DNA of 64,000 nt from Cerrena zonata. Lineage: Eukaryota; Basidiomycota; Agaricomycetes; Polyporales; Cerrenaceae. Each line of letters opens with the position of its first letter. Positions within the stretch are counted from its first letter, which is position 1. Positions 32,499 to 45,800 of the stretch are shown here, in pieces. A program made the position numbers and the translations under genes. The notes below the pieces were generated by a model. The model was not told the DNA's origin. It saw nothing but the letters and a program-made list of their open reading frames with translations, and did no database searches. Location of the stretch: NCBI GenBank assembly GCA_038087015.1, contig JASBNA010000009.1, positions 992,001 through 1,056,000 of the forward strand, given 5' to 3'.

Positions 32499-34544
32499 GC
32501 TAAATTCGACGTAGATGGTTGCACTGCCAGTGGGGAGTAAAACATGCAAGCCTCGTATCGAGGGTCATTTATACCCCATGTGATGGTTAGAACGGAATCC
32601 TGAAAGTGACCACAGGTACGTCGTTGATACGAGAGACCATGTTATCACCATGCTTCAAAATGCGAATCGAAGCTCCAAGCTTTATCGAGAAGTATGACCC
32701 TAAAATAGATGTTATCACATGAGGCCGTAGAGGAAGAGAGCGGTCCGGTAGTCATATATTCATATCTAGAACGAGATTTTTTTAGCAAAGTAATGGTTTG
32801 TATAATTGGTGAAGTTGGATGTTGGACGTTGGTTGGATATGTGAATATTCGAACCAAGTCCAAACCTAGGCCGGGCAGAATTGTTCAAAGTCTCTCGGTG
32901 TTTATGTAAACCATATGAAACCACGATCCGCGTAATACCGAATGGAGTTATCAGGATTGGGGGTATTGACCACAGAATGACATGCTAGACTCAGGATGCA
33001 TAATGAAGTCAGAGAAGTACTCGGTCATGGACGGAAGAATTGAGGTCGAAAGGCGAATTGACTAGCATTGCAAGTGTGCTACGACCGGATAGGTTTCTAG
33101 ATGGCGATATTGAGCGTATAACACCATCTTTTGATGGGTATGACCGACCACGATAGAGCCAGAATGCTACGGTGATGAGGATATAAAGATCTGAAAATAT
33201 GATATAAGTGAGAAGGAGGATTGAATCAAATGCAAAACTCAGCAAATCAGAAGAATCCCTTCAAACCAGTTCGTTTAACTATCTGAGAGAATGTAGTTCA
33301 GGAGGAAGACTGTTGCTGGCCAACTGAATCGTGTTTATACTACGCATGGGAGCTACGCACCACTGCCCGACACTGCCTATAAACGATTTCAATACACTTG
33401 TGTAGATAATTATAAGGATATGTCGCAAGCATACGATGCATTCGAGTGGGTCGGAAAGAGGATTCGACGTCCGAGACGCCAAGCAATAAATATCACGATT
33501 CTAGGGAGTGTCAACAGCATCAAAGACATAAAGGTCATGATGAGACGTATGGCGTCATGAAGAGAGCCATTTGCTACGGATAAATTATTTGTCAGTTTAG
33601 CTTCAAGGGTACGTAGCCCGGCGACGTATTATGGTGGAGCCAACCGCAGTCATGATACGCATATCAAGAGAGTTGCGCAGTGACATTTTTATGAAGTCCA
33701 TACGTTCTGAGAGGAATAAGTAATAGTGGCGAGAGACGCGACAAAGGGTACACATACTAGAAGAATTTCCTCTCGAAAAAAGAAGTAAAAACAAGCAGAT
33801 CCGTTCGCGGCTGATGTACTCTGAGGCAGACATGTTCCCAAGGGTCTGTATGAGCCATTCTGACGAGAAACCTGCGAGCAATATAGTGTGAGGTAGTTAG
33901 ATTGGGTTGTTTCATAAGATAGAATAAGATAGAAGAGACATACAATGACTGTGTCGACTAAAGAAGCAAGGGCGGGTCGCAACGTATAGAGATAGTTCGA
34001 CATATTGAACCCTAAACGGACTACTAGTCAGAGATAGAAGTATCGCTTACGGTATGCAGGGTACGATGGATGTCGGTATTCGACACAATGCATGGTGTCT
34101 ATGGGTATAGCTGAGCCCCAATTCAGCAAGACCCCAGGAATATCTTGAAAAGCGTGTGGGGTTACTGCCAACTTCTGACATTGAACGTTTGGTGAGACGG
34201 CTCAGATAGAGATGCAGTTAACTCAGGCTGACCTTAAACATCTGTCATTAGCAGAACACTGAAGACCTACTTAAAGCCACAGCAGGTATTCCTTCCAAGG
34301 ATATCATGAATAAAGACATGCCGAGGTAAAGAAATATTATAGATAGGAATTGAAGGGTGTACAGGTACAAGTACAGTTGAACATCGAAAATTCACTGACA
34401 CCAGTGGTCATTGTAATACGTGAATAGATTAGATTGGACTAGATTAGATTACAGCACAGCGAGGATCAAGCGATTGCACCTCAGAATTCACGGAACCAGT
34501 CTTGGCTCTTACTATTCAACGTTCAACTCACACTTTCCTACCCA
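32499..34544. other. Gene-poor interval with possible remnants
   Basis: No gene model closes. On the minus strand between about 34003 and 33250 there are several short frames with hydrophobic runs (for example ICLFLLLFSRG and LIMTFMSLMLLTLPRIVIFI) and GT-AG sites, but frames do not join without stops. This could be a decayed small membrane-protein gene of the kind seen elsewhere in the window. Confidence 0.35.
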
Positions 34545-36008
34545 ATGGCAAAGACAAAAGTATCCCTCCGAGGCGACGATGCAAAAATTGACCCTGGGTC
34601 GTTCCAAATGCAAGACGAGCAAACCAAGATTATCCCAGACACTGTGCCAGTAAGAGCGGAAGGATATACTGTGAGTTTGGATAGTGATATTTCCTACCTT
34701 GCTTATCCACCGGCCGTGCTTGTAGAACCAGACAGAAAGTAGAATTCACTTGACTTACGAGGAGGTAAAAAATGCAGTCCACCAATACGAGATCGAGGAG
34801 TTGAAGGTTATCGTGATGAAGCTTGATACATCGTTCGCTTTTGTAAGAGATCCAGTTCATCCATTTCGTCCTACTCCTTATGCTTTGACGCTGCAGGCCA
34901 GTCTACTCTCACTCATTTTGGCTATTTCTCTAGCTGCCACATATTCCAAACAACCCCAGAACCGTGACGGGGGTTTCATCACTTCGTACTGGCTCAATCC
35001 ATCTGCCAGTGAACCCGCGAAAGTCGAGACAAACACACTTTGGTTGTACAGTTTCATGATTAGCCTAACGGTGGCGTTACTCGCTTTCTGCATCAAGCAG
35101 CGATCGCATGATTATTTCCACTATTGCAACAAGTCGCCGATGGTAAGCCTCCATGAGCGATTCCTACGCGAAGGAACGTGGTTCAAGCGACCAGATTCTG
35201 CCATCCCACGTGCATTCCTTCTACTTCTACATGCTGCCTTCGTTTTGTTCATCGGCGGATTGAGCGAGATGAGCATAACGTTGAAAGCGGTCGTTACTGT
35301 CATATCTTTCTGTGGCATCCATTCTACAACCCCGGTTGGAGAACGCGATGCCTCGAGGACCCTCGTTTATCACGCTCTGACCTCCGTTATTGCGCGAGAT
35401 CTGGATGAACGCACAGACACTCGGTTGGGAGATGTCCTCGTCGACGGTATGCAATCGGGCACATATAGCACTATGGCGATCTTTTTTGCCTATTACTCCA
35501 CTGCCTCTGATAGCCAGCATGATCTGGAGAAGTTGTACTCTGCGCTTGCGGAGGATAGAAGTTCCAAGTCATCAAATCAATGTAAGAATTACTTACACCT
35601 ACCTTTCCTTTATCGATATACTTGCTCACCTATTCATGTCATCATACAGACCTAGTTAACCTCCTTCAGGTCTCTAAGGTCATAATTAACATACTCCGGA
35701 GTACAGATACCGCCCATCTTCCACAGTCGACTATCGAAAACCCCATTCGATTGTTCATGGCAAGTCACGAAATCACGCTCGAACCAGTCGCCCTTTGCTA
35801 CACGTTTTTCACGCTGGTCTCCCTTGCAGACTCCGAAAGATTGGCAGACAACGATACGGAGTTGAGAGCAAATACTCTGATGTTGTCTGCGATCTTGAGA
35901 GCGTGCTCGGAAGTGCCCATACTGCCAGGCTCTAAGATGGAGCGGCAGTTTCAGCTCATTCGTAACATGGTCACCTCAATCGACATTGCGGATGATTTTC
36001 CCTATTGA
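34545..36008 (+). CDS. DUF6535-like membrane protein
   Basis: Four exons, 34545-34670, 34726-34842, 34897-35581 and 35650-36008, give 428 residues. The order of elements follows the DUF6535 gene at 2874-5242: a polar N-terminus, a short exon ending in an aromatic pair (LDTSFAF before the intron, LLVF in the other gene), then a membrane segment straight after it (ASLLSLILAISLAATY). Further hydrophobic segments are LWLYSFMISLTVALLAFCI with KQRSHDYF just after it (like KQWLHELM), and FLLLLHAAFVLFIGGL. The C-terminal half is soluble-looking. Similarity to the 2874 gene is weak in sequence, so the family call rests on layout and on the position of the TM-KQ motif. It is shorter than the 734-residue relative. 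No known function. Confidence 0.7.
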
Positions 36009-36497
36009 TGACAAAGTTACAGGGAAAATATCATTGTCTTTCTTCTCCGAGTCGTACGCTCTATGATCGGTTGGATGTGTTCTAAGCCAGAATCTCTGTA
36101 TATGAATGTATACGATACGTTTGAAAGATATCACACATTTCGCTCTCTTCGTTTAGGTTCAATTGTACTCGTATAAGAATGTTTCTACAATTTTCGACCG
36201 CCTTCCGTGTGTTGACACTTGAAGGTTTCTCGGTGCCCGAGCGTATATCGCCGAAAATAGGAAAATGGTGGAAATGATTTGGTTGGTGAATGCAATATGA
36301 TCTAGAAGGGTACATGCAATACTTAGAGACAAATGTTAGCGCAATTCAACTAACATGTATTCAGTGCACGAACGACATTTGAGACTAGAGACTATCGATA
36401 GAGAGACGAGCACCGAATACTGCTATATCACATTCGTGAGGCGTGTGCGTTTATTCTCAACTGCGTAAGACATTTCAGATAGCGGGAGCATGAATCA
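36009..36497. other. Convergent intergenic region
   Basis: Spacer between the 3' ends of two genes. No feature seen. Confidence 0.4.
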
Positions 36498-38396
36498 TTA
36501 CCAAGTTAAGTCAAGGACTTCCTCATCGTCGTAGAAGCCACACAAGCCGGCACCACTAACTTGCCAGTGAGTCTAATTAAATGTAGTAAGTACGACGAAT
36601 CACTGTGCTTTGAAATTCCTTACCTGATTGTCGTCGGAATCTGTGTGCCACTGATTGGCCTTAAATGCCCGGGGAGTATATTCAAAGTCAAACACTGTTG
36701 GGTACAAGAAGGTATGTCGAATAAGAAAGGATCACATAGGTTGGGGAGTAGACTCACAAAGCGGCGCCTTTCCAACCGTAGATTTGAAGACTGACAAGCC
36801 CGCGATGGGCAGGTCATCGTCCGGAAGGACCTAGTATTAGATGTTGGTTACTATGATACAGTTAGCAGATGTGGCTATTACGAACCTTGACGGCATGAGG
36901 ATCCTTGCCTCGATCAAAGACTCCAGGATTCCACCATTTCTCTGTTTCAAATCCAGGGTCACTATGCACATCCTAGTAAGAGGATCATGATAATCAGTAT
37001 AGCGCTAGTTTATCCCAACTAAATGCCACAAACATAGAGGTCATTGTAAGCAATGAGATAGCCTGATTGACTCTGACGGGGTATGTCTGACTGGAGTTGG
37101 AAACGGCTCCAAGCGCAACTCTTCGAATATTGTGCATTGAATTGCCATGTCTGCTTCTGGTTAGCTTTGAAAAGGGTCATGTTCTGGCTCCTGTCGATAG
37201 TGTCTGAAAACGCTCCATGTCAATACACCATACTGGGCAGCATTCCCATGAATGAAAACGCGAACTTACAAATGAAGGAATTATTTGTATTCTGGAAAAT
37301 GTTATCGTTGGGTTGTTGATCAATACGAGATAAAAGTTGAGTGCCTTCGCTCGTATCCGCAAACATGTACTCCATTTGGTCTATGAAGTAGAATGAACAT
37401 TCGGACGAGCCCGGAGGTGAGGGTTTCGGTCCGAGCCATCGCCGTGGGCCACCAACCTGGCGTTGATGTATTCCATCATGTACAACGTAGGTGTAGATTA
37501 TACCGTTATAGTTACTACCCGTTTTACCAGTAGGATTAGTGTTCGTCGCATAGACGTAGATCGTCGCAGTCCAATCAGTATCATACGTCTGTTGCATGTG
37601 AGGGTCACTTGTATCGACCTGAAAATGCCCATCTTTGCTCCAAGCCAGTGTCTCGATCACGAACGAAACGGGAAAAGACATGACCACTCTATAATGATAT
37701 TGAGAATGGAATTAGTTGGAGTTGATATCTAGTATATGTATGGCCTTACTGCTTATAAAACGCAACATCGTTTCCAGGGTCGAGATTGTCTACGTTGGAA
37801 AGAAGACTTGGAGCGCCTTCGGTAGTGGAGTCGATCGATGTCACTGCTTGTCGTAACTGCTTCACAAGCTGGTCAAGATCGAAGGGCTGGAGTGCCAGCT
37901 TGACCTTCTTCTCTGGAATAGCGGAAGCCGTTCCATTCTTGTCCACTGTGGTTCCAGTTATCTTGATATCTGTCTTGAGCTTGGGCGGACGCACTACCTT
38001 GATTCTCCCATTAACCCTGGTTCAGTTGAGAAAATGAGGATTCTGAATGGAAAGCAGAAATGATTGTAAACTCACTTGTAAACAATTAGTGGTCGCTCCT
38101 TGGTCGGCTTCATTGCAGAGATGTCGATTGGAGTTTGCGTAGCCGTATGAAGAGCCGAGAGATGGTCTCCAGGCTCGGTGGCAAGCAAAACCTTGCCATC
38201 CTCGAGGAGACTCGCTAGCTCGGTCTAGAAATGGGTTTATTGTCAAGTTGAATTGAAAGAGGTGCTAAATAGATGAAATACTCACCGCTGTGGACGACTT
38301 GTGCGTGGTAGACTTCAAGCTAGCCTTCTGCAGTGCTGCTACAACGTCGTCGCTATGAGAGCCGATAAGAGCAATGGTTACTTTGGTCGAAGACAT
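36498..38396 (-). CDS. Unrecognised 473-residue protein divergent from RHS gene
   Basis: Nine exons on the minus strand give 473 residues: 38396-38286, 38224-38076, 38016-37750, 37688-37270, 37203-37034, 36972-36886, 36830-36758, 36694-36624 and 36572-36498. There is no signal peptide and no membrane segment. The first 120 residues look like a small alpha/beta module (MSSTKVTIALIGSHSDDVVA, LASLLEDGKVLLATEPGDHL). The middle is beta-rich and aromatic (DWTATIYVYATN, NYNGIIYTYVVHDGIHQRQV, SECSFYFIDQMEYM). The C-terminus is tryptophan-rich (EKWWNPGVFD, TPRAFKANQWHTDSDDN, CGFYDDEEVLDLTW). I do not recognise a family. It shares a 1.4-kb divergent intergenic region with the SpvB/RHS gene, which may mean common regulation. 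The clean phasing of nine exons makes the gene itself fairly sure. Confidence 0.65.
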
Positions 38397-39825
38397 AGTA
38401 AGGCTAAAGTCGTATGACCTTCGTATAGACGAATCACGTCTTTTATAATTTCACGGTGCGGATCGAGAGTGGCAATTAGAGATCAATGAGGATGACTTTA
38501 GATGAACTACCAGTAGTGGCGCATAGTGCCCGTTTACGATGACGTCCTCCGTGATACTGAAATCCCGAGTGGAGAATGGTGAGGTATCGAGTCCGAGGGT
38601 CCCTTCTTTGCAAGGAGAGAAGAGTAGTTTGCTCATCAAGTTAGAACAAAGTTCAACGAGGAAGTTCAGAATTGTCAGCATGTATGCCGTTGTGACAACA
38701 TGGTGGCTTATGGTTCAGGAATACGCCACGCCAGCCTGAAAAACCGCTATTTCAATGCCCCGGAATGATGAATCTGCCAGTGCAGGAATAGAACAGAAGT
38801 GTTGCAACGTAACGATAACAAAAAGGAACTGCCAGTGATAACGGGCCGCTAGTGCTCGATTACCATATTTGGAAGGTGTTCAAGAAGCTCTGATGTTATG
38901 TCACGGCTGTCACATTCCTCACCTATGCACATGGCAGGACTACTTTAGAGACTACTCCATCTCATTACTACTCGGATCGTCATATGAGGTAGGTAAAGTC
39001 AATTTAGGCCTAAACTTGAGTACGGAGCAAGAAATGTTACCTCATCACGTCAGCCAGCAAAGATAGGATGATGTCACCTATCCTGACACAACAGCCTGAG
39101 CGTACATTTGACATGTCATAGGAACAGGTCAGTCCCTTATCGCTGCAAGATTACTGACTGATGGGTACAATGTTGGTAGCAGTTTTCCCCATACCAAACA
39201 TTGTTCACCTTCCATCACAAGTCTGCAACCGAACAGAATCCCATATTACTTCATACGTGGATCCCTTCTTCCATGACTTTACATCTGTGTTCCTAATCCT
39301 ACGATGGCTTCCGCTCGCAAAGAGAACCTAGGAATCATGCGCACATTCTCAAAGGCAAGTTTGGGAAGCAAACTTTACGAACACAGAGGTCCACCTTTCC
39401 TATTATCACACTCCGCAATACGACTTCTCGTGGGTCTTCTAATTTCCCAAGGCAGGATACCCTAGACCTCGGAACCATTCTTGATGTTTTGTAAAGATTC
39501 TGAACCCGTCAACTAACCAATAACGCTGGAACTCCCAGAGATGTACCCTAAATCTGATGTAAGTAATTTTACTTCCTCGAGATATGTGATGTTCTTTTTC
39601 TATTCTATGTGAAGACCATCGTGGCGTACAACTCCATGTGATCACGCTCAGACGGCAATTCTGAGCCTTTCTTGCGCGTAGCTCAAATGCCAGTTATCAA
39701 GAGAATTGTCATAAATAAGAAGTTTAGCAAGAATGGGGCGGATTATACTGCGACACTTTTGAAGATATATAAGTGCATGAAATACGCTGAACACCTTGTC
39801 CACGCAACAAGCTATATCACCTTCC
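38397..39825. other. Divergent intergenic region of RHS locus
   Basis: About 1.4 kb between the start of the unknown gene and the start of the SpvB/RHS gene. No coding frame with support. It presumably contains both promoters. Confidence 0.4.
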
Positions 39826-42800
39826 ATGTCTAACAGCAGCATTATCGGGACTCTCGAGGCCAAGCATACTATTGACCCTAATGGGTCGCTTAACATTGAT
39901 ATTCCAATCTGCCTACCGCCATCCAACTTCGATCCGGGACTAACCTTCTCGTACCATTCTGCTGCTCAAGACCTGAGTGACTTGGGCACAGGATGGGTGA
40001 TCAAAGGGCTCGCGATTATCGAGAGAGTTGCCGCTACACGTATCCAAGATGGGTTCCTTGGTATGCTGAAGCTTTTCAAGGGGATTACGAGACTAATGTG
40101 ACATTACTGCAGGCTCCGTCAACTACGACGCGAACGATCGTTTTGCTCTCAATGGTCAGCGCCTGGTTCAGGTCGGAGACGGAGAGTATCGTTACGAGGT
40201 TGAGCAGTGGTCGAAATTCATTGCTCATGGAATTGACCCTGCTAACCCCGACTACTGGACTGAGTATCTTCCGGATGGTAGCCGCCGCGTTTTCGGTCAA
40301 ACATTGGTAAGACTCATTTGACTCGATCCGTCATAGTTGTGGGACTCAATAAATATCACTTACAGGATTCCAACATCAAGGCTCAGGGCTCTGCAACGGC
40401 CACTCGCACTTGGGCGATTTGCAAATTCCATGATGTGTTCACTAATCACATCTCGTATTCATATGAGAATGATGTCGATAGCGGATCGTATTATATCACC
40501 TCGATCGATTATGGTGGTAACGAAAATCTCTCTATGAACCACCAACGCAACATTTCTTTTACCTACGAACAGAGGCCAGACGTACTCACTCGTTTCTTTG
40601 GTGGCCACAGAATCCACAGCGATAAACGTCTCCAATCAATTCGCACCTCGGCCAACAACAATCATGTTCATACCCACGAGCTCGCTTACCACATCGCTCC
40701 CCTCACAGGCAGAAGTCGTCTTGAAAGTGTCACTTTGGTGGACCCTTTAGGATCCAGCGTAAATCCAGTCCAGTTCAAGTGGAACAATGCCTCCCCGGCT
40801 GTCTACAACCCTGTGAAGGATTTAAGCAACATCGATCCTGGTGTCTCTAGGCCTCAGCTTCTACCTATGGACGTGAACGCCAACGGTCGTACTGATATGG
40901 TTGTAGCCTCCGCCCAATTAGGTGACGCTAATAGCAATGTCTTATATCTCGACATTTATTTGGCCGATGAGAGTGGCAATCTCTCGCACGCACCTGCGTA
41001 CTCAGGAGGCACTGGGCTCGATCCTCCAACCCAGTTACTCGCAATCACAGCTAACGACTATGGGCGTACAGATCTGGTAAATTGATGTCTCTTACGGTTG
41101 TGATATGTACTCACGTTGCATCTTGTGTAGTTGCATATCGAAAACGTTGATGACGATAGTAATGGAAACCACGTACACGCTCTGACGGTTCTGCTTTCCA
41201 CAAACAATGGCTACAAGGCTCAACCCTCATTCAGTTTCGTGCCGGAGGCTTTTGACGGGAAGTATCTCACCGGAGACTTCAAGGTACTCCTAGTCTCAAT
41301 ATTTCTAGTCGTAGTTTCTCACTATCCTCTAGGCTGACGGAAGGACTGGCATGATTTACATCTATAACTGTCTTGATGACAATAGCCGCATTGTGCTACG
41401 ACTCGTGCAGCTCGTTCAGGATGGAACGAAGTTCAAAGAGCTACCTGCAGTGGATATTCCAGGTGGTATGGATCTTAGTGAGGTGCAAGTAGTAGTTGCC
41501 GACCTCGATGGCGACGGGTGAGAGTCTCACGTTCTTAATGGTATTACGACAAATGACTAACTCATTCTCACAGTGCCGAGGATGTGCTAGTTATATGGAA
41601 TGAGGGAGGCCTGGCTCATATCCATCTTGCTCGATCGAAGGATGGGACCCTACAGTACATTGGCGAGATCGTGAACAGCACAAGCAAACCAATCACATGG
41701 TATGAAAACATAGGATTCGCTGCCCATGATGTTGGCGATGGCTTGGTTGGCTTGGTCGCGATCACCAGGGACCTCGATGGAAACATTCAGCTTCAAGCTC
41801 TCAGAAGCACTGGAAAGTCATTAGTTGCTCTCCACGAGCCTCAGTCGACAGGTATATTGTACAGCGGGCAGCTCACCATAGCCCGCACAACGACTTCAGA
41901 TCACGTTGATCTCGTTATCATGTCTACAGATGAGTCCTCGCGAAAGGTCGAGATAAATGTCCTTCGCTATAACCAAGATCGTTTTGAAATCCTTAAGGGT
42001 GTCCAGCAACCTACTACCTCACAGTACGGATATAATCTCAGCTCTGCGGATCTTCGCGGAGCAGGCCGTGCGGATTGCCTCTTCACATTTGTCGATTTTG
42101 AAGGCAATATCTCACTCTCTACTCTCACCTGTGCCGGGTCCCCCACCGCTGACACCATTTCCTCTTATACGAATGGACTAGGCGGACATACTACCATCAC
42201 TTTCGCTCCTCTCACCGATCCCAACGTCTATACCGCAACAGATGAATCTGCATCATCCCCTACTGCATATACCAATGCATTATCTCGCAACGTAACATCA
42301 ACTGTCCCTTTGACATCTGGTCTTGCTTCCACTATCGTACCTGGGCGTTCGCGTACGATGCTTGTGCATTATCCTAAGTACGTCGTCAAAGAGATCGCGA
42401 CCTGTGCTGCTCCAGATAAAGCGCCAGATATAACGATGGCTACCTCCTATACGTATCAGAATGCCAGGTTCTCGCCAGAGGGACGTGGTTGGCTTGGCTT
42501 CGAAAACATTGCCCAGGAGAATCACGCCCATGGGACGATAGTCAAATCGACATACCTCCAAGAGTTCCCATTCCTAGGTCAGGCCTCTTCCGTCACCACC
42601 ACCGACAAGTATGGGAACTCTCTCATATCTAATTCCTTTACATGGACGTCGGAGGGAGGTCCTAATCAATCCGTGCAGCTTGCAAAACACGTAGAGAGTC
42701 ATTTCGAAACCGGTGTACATGCTTTCGATATCACAGTGTCATACCAATATGACGACTTCTCCAACGTCACGAAGGAGGTCATTTCCGTTCCAGATTCTGG

Positions 42801-45800
42801 CAGACCCGACTTGACCATCTCCACCGAATTCTCTAACGATGTCGAATCCTGGAATCTAGGCCTACAGACATTGCATATCGTTGACCCTGGGGACGGGGCT
42901 ATTACGAAGAAAAGGATGGAATACCTTTCCAAAACTCAGTCTCCATCCTCGGTCAGCAAATGGATCCAAGGCGACGAGTGGACAACTCAAACATTCACGT
43001 ACAACGACGCAGGGAAGGAAACTTCTGTCATCGGACCAGGTCTTGCCAAGACTGAATTCACTTATGACGAGGTAAGCGTTATTATATCATCTCCGATAGA
43101 ATTGTAACTGCAGCTCGGGTCACTAGACATATTCATTCCGCACGACGGAATCATTCCACACTGGCCTTTCCACTTCATACTGCGGAAAGGCAACTTACGA
43201 CTATGCCTCAGGACAAGTCAGCTCGATCACAGACCCCAACGGACATATCACGACCATGACATACGATGTTCTTGGGCGACCTGTAACTATTTCTGAGGGT
43301 GATTCCCTTACCTCGATGGTTGTTATGCAGAAATTTGCTTATCTCTGTGACTCTGACGGCGCATATCACTACCATCAAACCAGAACGAGCTGGGATCAGG
43401 ATGTATGGGGCTGGGAGTCGACCTATCTGGATGGACTAGCTCAAGAATGGAGGAAGAAGACCAATGCACCAGAAGATGTAGACGCGATCCTTTGTCAGGA
43501 TTATGTCTTCGATGGAGCCGGGCGTGTTGTGAAACAGTCCCGCACGTACAAAACCGGAGATGTACCTATATTTGCCAGCTGTATCTTCGATGCTCAGTCG
43601 CGCCTGGTCCAGAAGAGTGCCCCTTCCTTAGACCCGGAGGTTCAGCCTGTCACGTTCACTTATGAATACTCGTACTCTGGTGGACAAGCTCAGGTTGTGG
43701 AACGGAAGTCGGAGGAAGGTGCCAAAACATCTATGCAAGTATCCCTGAAGAAGATTCGGTATTTCCCTAACCCCGACCCTACTGGGGATCAACTTGTACG
43801 GCCTCTTGTCGTCAAGATGGTTGATAGTCTCAACCGAAACATCGACATGATCTTCGATGGACAGTTGCGGGCTACCTCTGCCGAAGATCCCACTGGGGTT
43901 CAGCTTGTGGTTGCTTGGGACGGGCTGGAAAGGCAGATTGAGAGGCGTATTTTCAAGGAGTCTGGGAAGACGATTAGCCACTTCACCATGTCTTTCGAGG
44001 ATTCGAGCTGTCAGTCAACTCTCAACAACGTACTTACGGGAGCATCAGCTGTGACAACTGTAAGATCTTTTTACCTCTTCCCTTGCATACTATGCATATG
44101 ATGCTCACGCTCCGCAGTATGATTACCTTCAGAGGCCAATCAAGAGAGTTACGACCGACGAAACTATTGACTTGACGTATGATGATGGTGGTACTAATGC
44201 TCAGTCTCGACTCGTCAGTGTCAGAACATCCTCAGGGATTAAACACCATTACGATTATGACACTCGAGGAAATTTGAAGCTTATGAGCATTGATCTCGGT
44301 GATAGGACATTCAAGACGTCATACGAATGGACTCCGACGAAGAAAGTTTCCCGAACTGTCAATCCCGATGGTACATCCATTGTTCGTACCTACTTTGACC
44401 AGACTAGCTGCATCAAGTCTATGATAGCCTTGGACAACTCCAGCAACTCCATCGCCTCCACGGTTTTCACCGAGCTCAATAGCATGACTCATCGCCCTCA
44501 TGTGTGTACTTTTGGAAATGGGCTTGTTTCAACGATCACAACAGCAGATAACGGCACCCTAACCAGCTCTGTTCTCAAGAAGAATTCAGACGTGATGCAT
44601 TCGCAACATTGGACGATTGATAGTTTCAGCAAGATCCAGTCGTACAAACTTTCTTCTGGACAAACCTCAGTAACGAATCAATTCTCCTACGATGATGGCG
44701 GTAAGGCTAACAATAGAATCAATTATCATATTGTACTCACTTCTATTTCAGGCCAGTTGACTTCGACACATTCATCTTCTCAGGCATCGGACACGGGCAA
44801 TTTCTTTACCTACGACGATAGCGGCAATCTAAGCTCACAGAACTCGGACGTGTGGGTCAGCGACGGGTGGCAGTTATCTGGTATACAGAACTCAGAGGGG
44901 AAACAACTCAACACTTTCCAGTACTCCGTCGATGGGAACCTCACAGAGAAGCTAGATGCATCAAACAGTACATCGGCATCAATGTCCTACGACGCCGATG
45001 GACGCCTCACCACTGTTAATAAGGCGTCGTTTGTGTACGATTACCAAGGACGACTAGTCAAAGCCACTCATGCAGATGGGTCGATTACCTATTATCCTAA
45101 CCCGGAATTCGAATTTACTGTTCAACCATCCGGAAAAGAAACAAATACGTCCAATATGATTTCTGGGTGGCGTCGCGCCTTCGTTTCGCGAGATACGATC
45201 AGCGGGGTGGATCAAGAGTCGCAGGCTTATTACCTCCTAACCGACCACCTCGGCAGCGTTGTCGCAGTGCTGGATGATGATGGGTCCATTGTCACGACGT
45301 ACGAATATGATCCGTATGGTCATACTATGGTCAAAGGGGAGGACGTCTCTCGATACAAATTTAGTGGAAAAGAGCAATTCGAGGGGTTGTACTACTTCGG
45401 TGCTCGTTTCTACGATCCTGAGGTGAGTTTATTGCTATCGAATATTTCATCGTTATCAAAAAATATGTTCATGATATATGTTCATCGTAAAGCTTCGTCG
45501 GTTCATTACTCTAGACAACATCACCACTTCATTGGAAAATATCACTCCACAGTCGTTCAATCAATATACCTACTCCCAAAATGATCCAGTTAACTATGTG
45601 GATATCAACGGAAATGTTCCCTGGTGGCATTGGTGAATCAGTTATATTACTAGACTCTACATGAATCTGACATTGTCTAGGCTTGTTGCAGGCATTTTTA
45701 TCGCGGTGGGTGTTGTCGCAACCGTTGCAACAGGCGGTGCTGCTTCCCCTCTGGTTTTCTGGTCTGGTGCTATCATCGGAGGTGCTCTCCTCGGTGCCGG

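Noticed and set aside
33250..34003. Possible small membrane-protein gene on the minus strand
   Set aside because: Candidate exons (starting MSNYLYTLRPALAS) cannot be joined without stops or phase conflicts. Mentioned only as a possible remnant.
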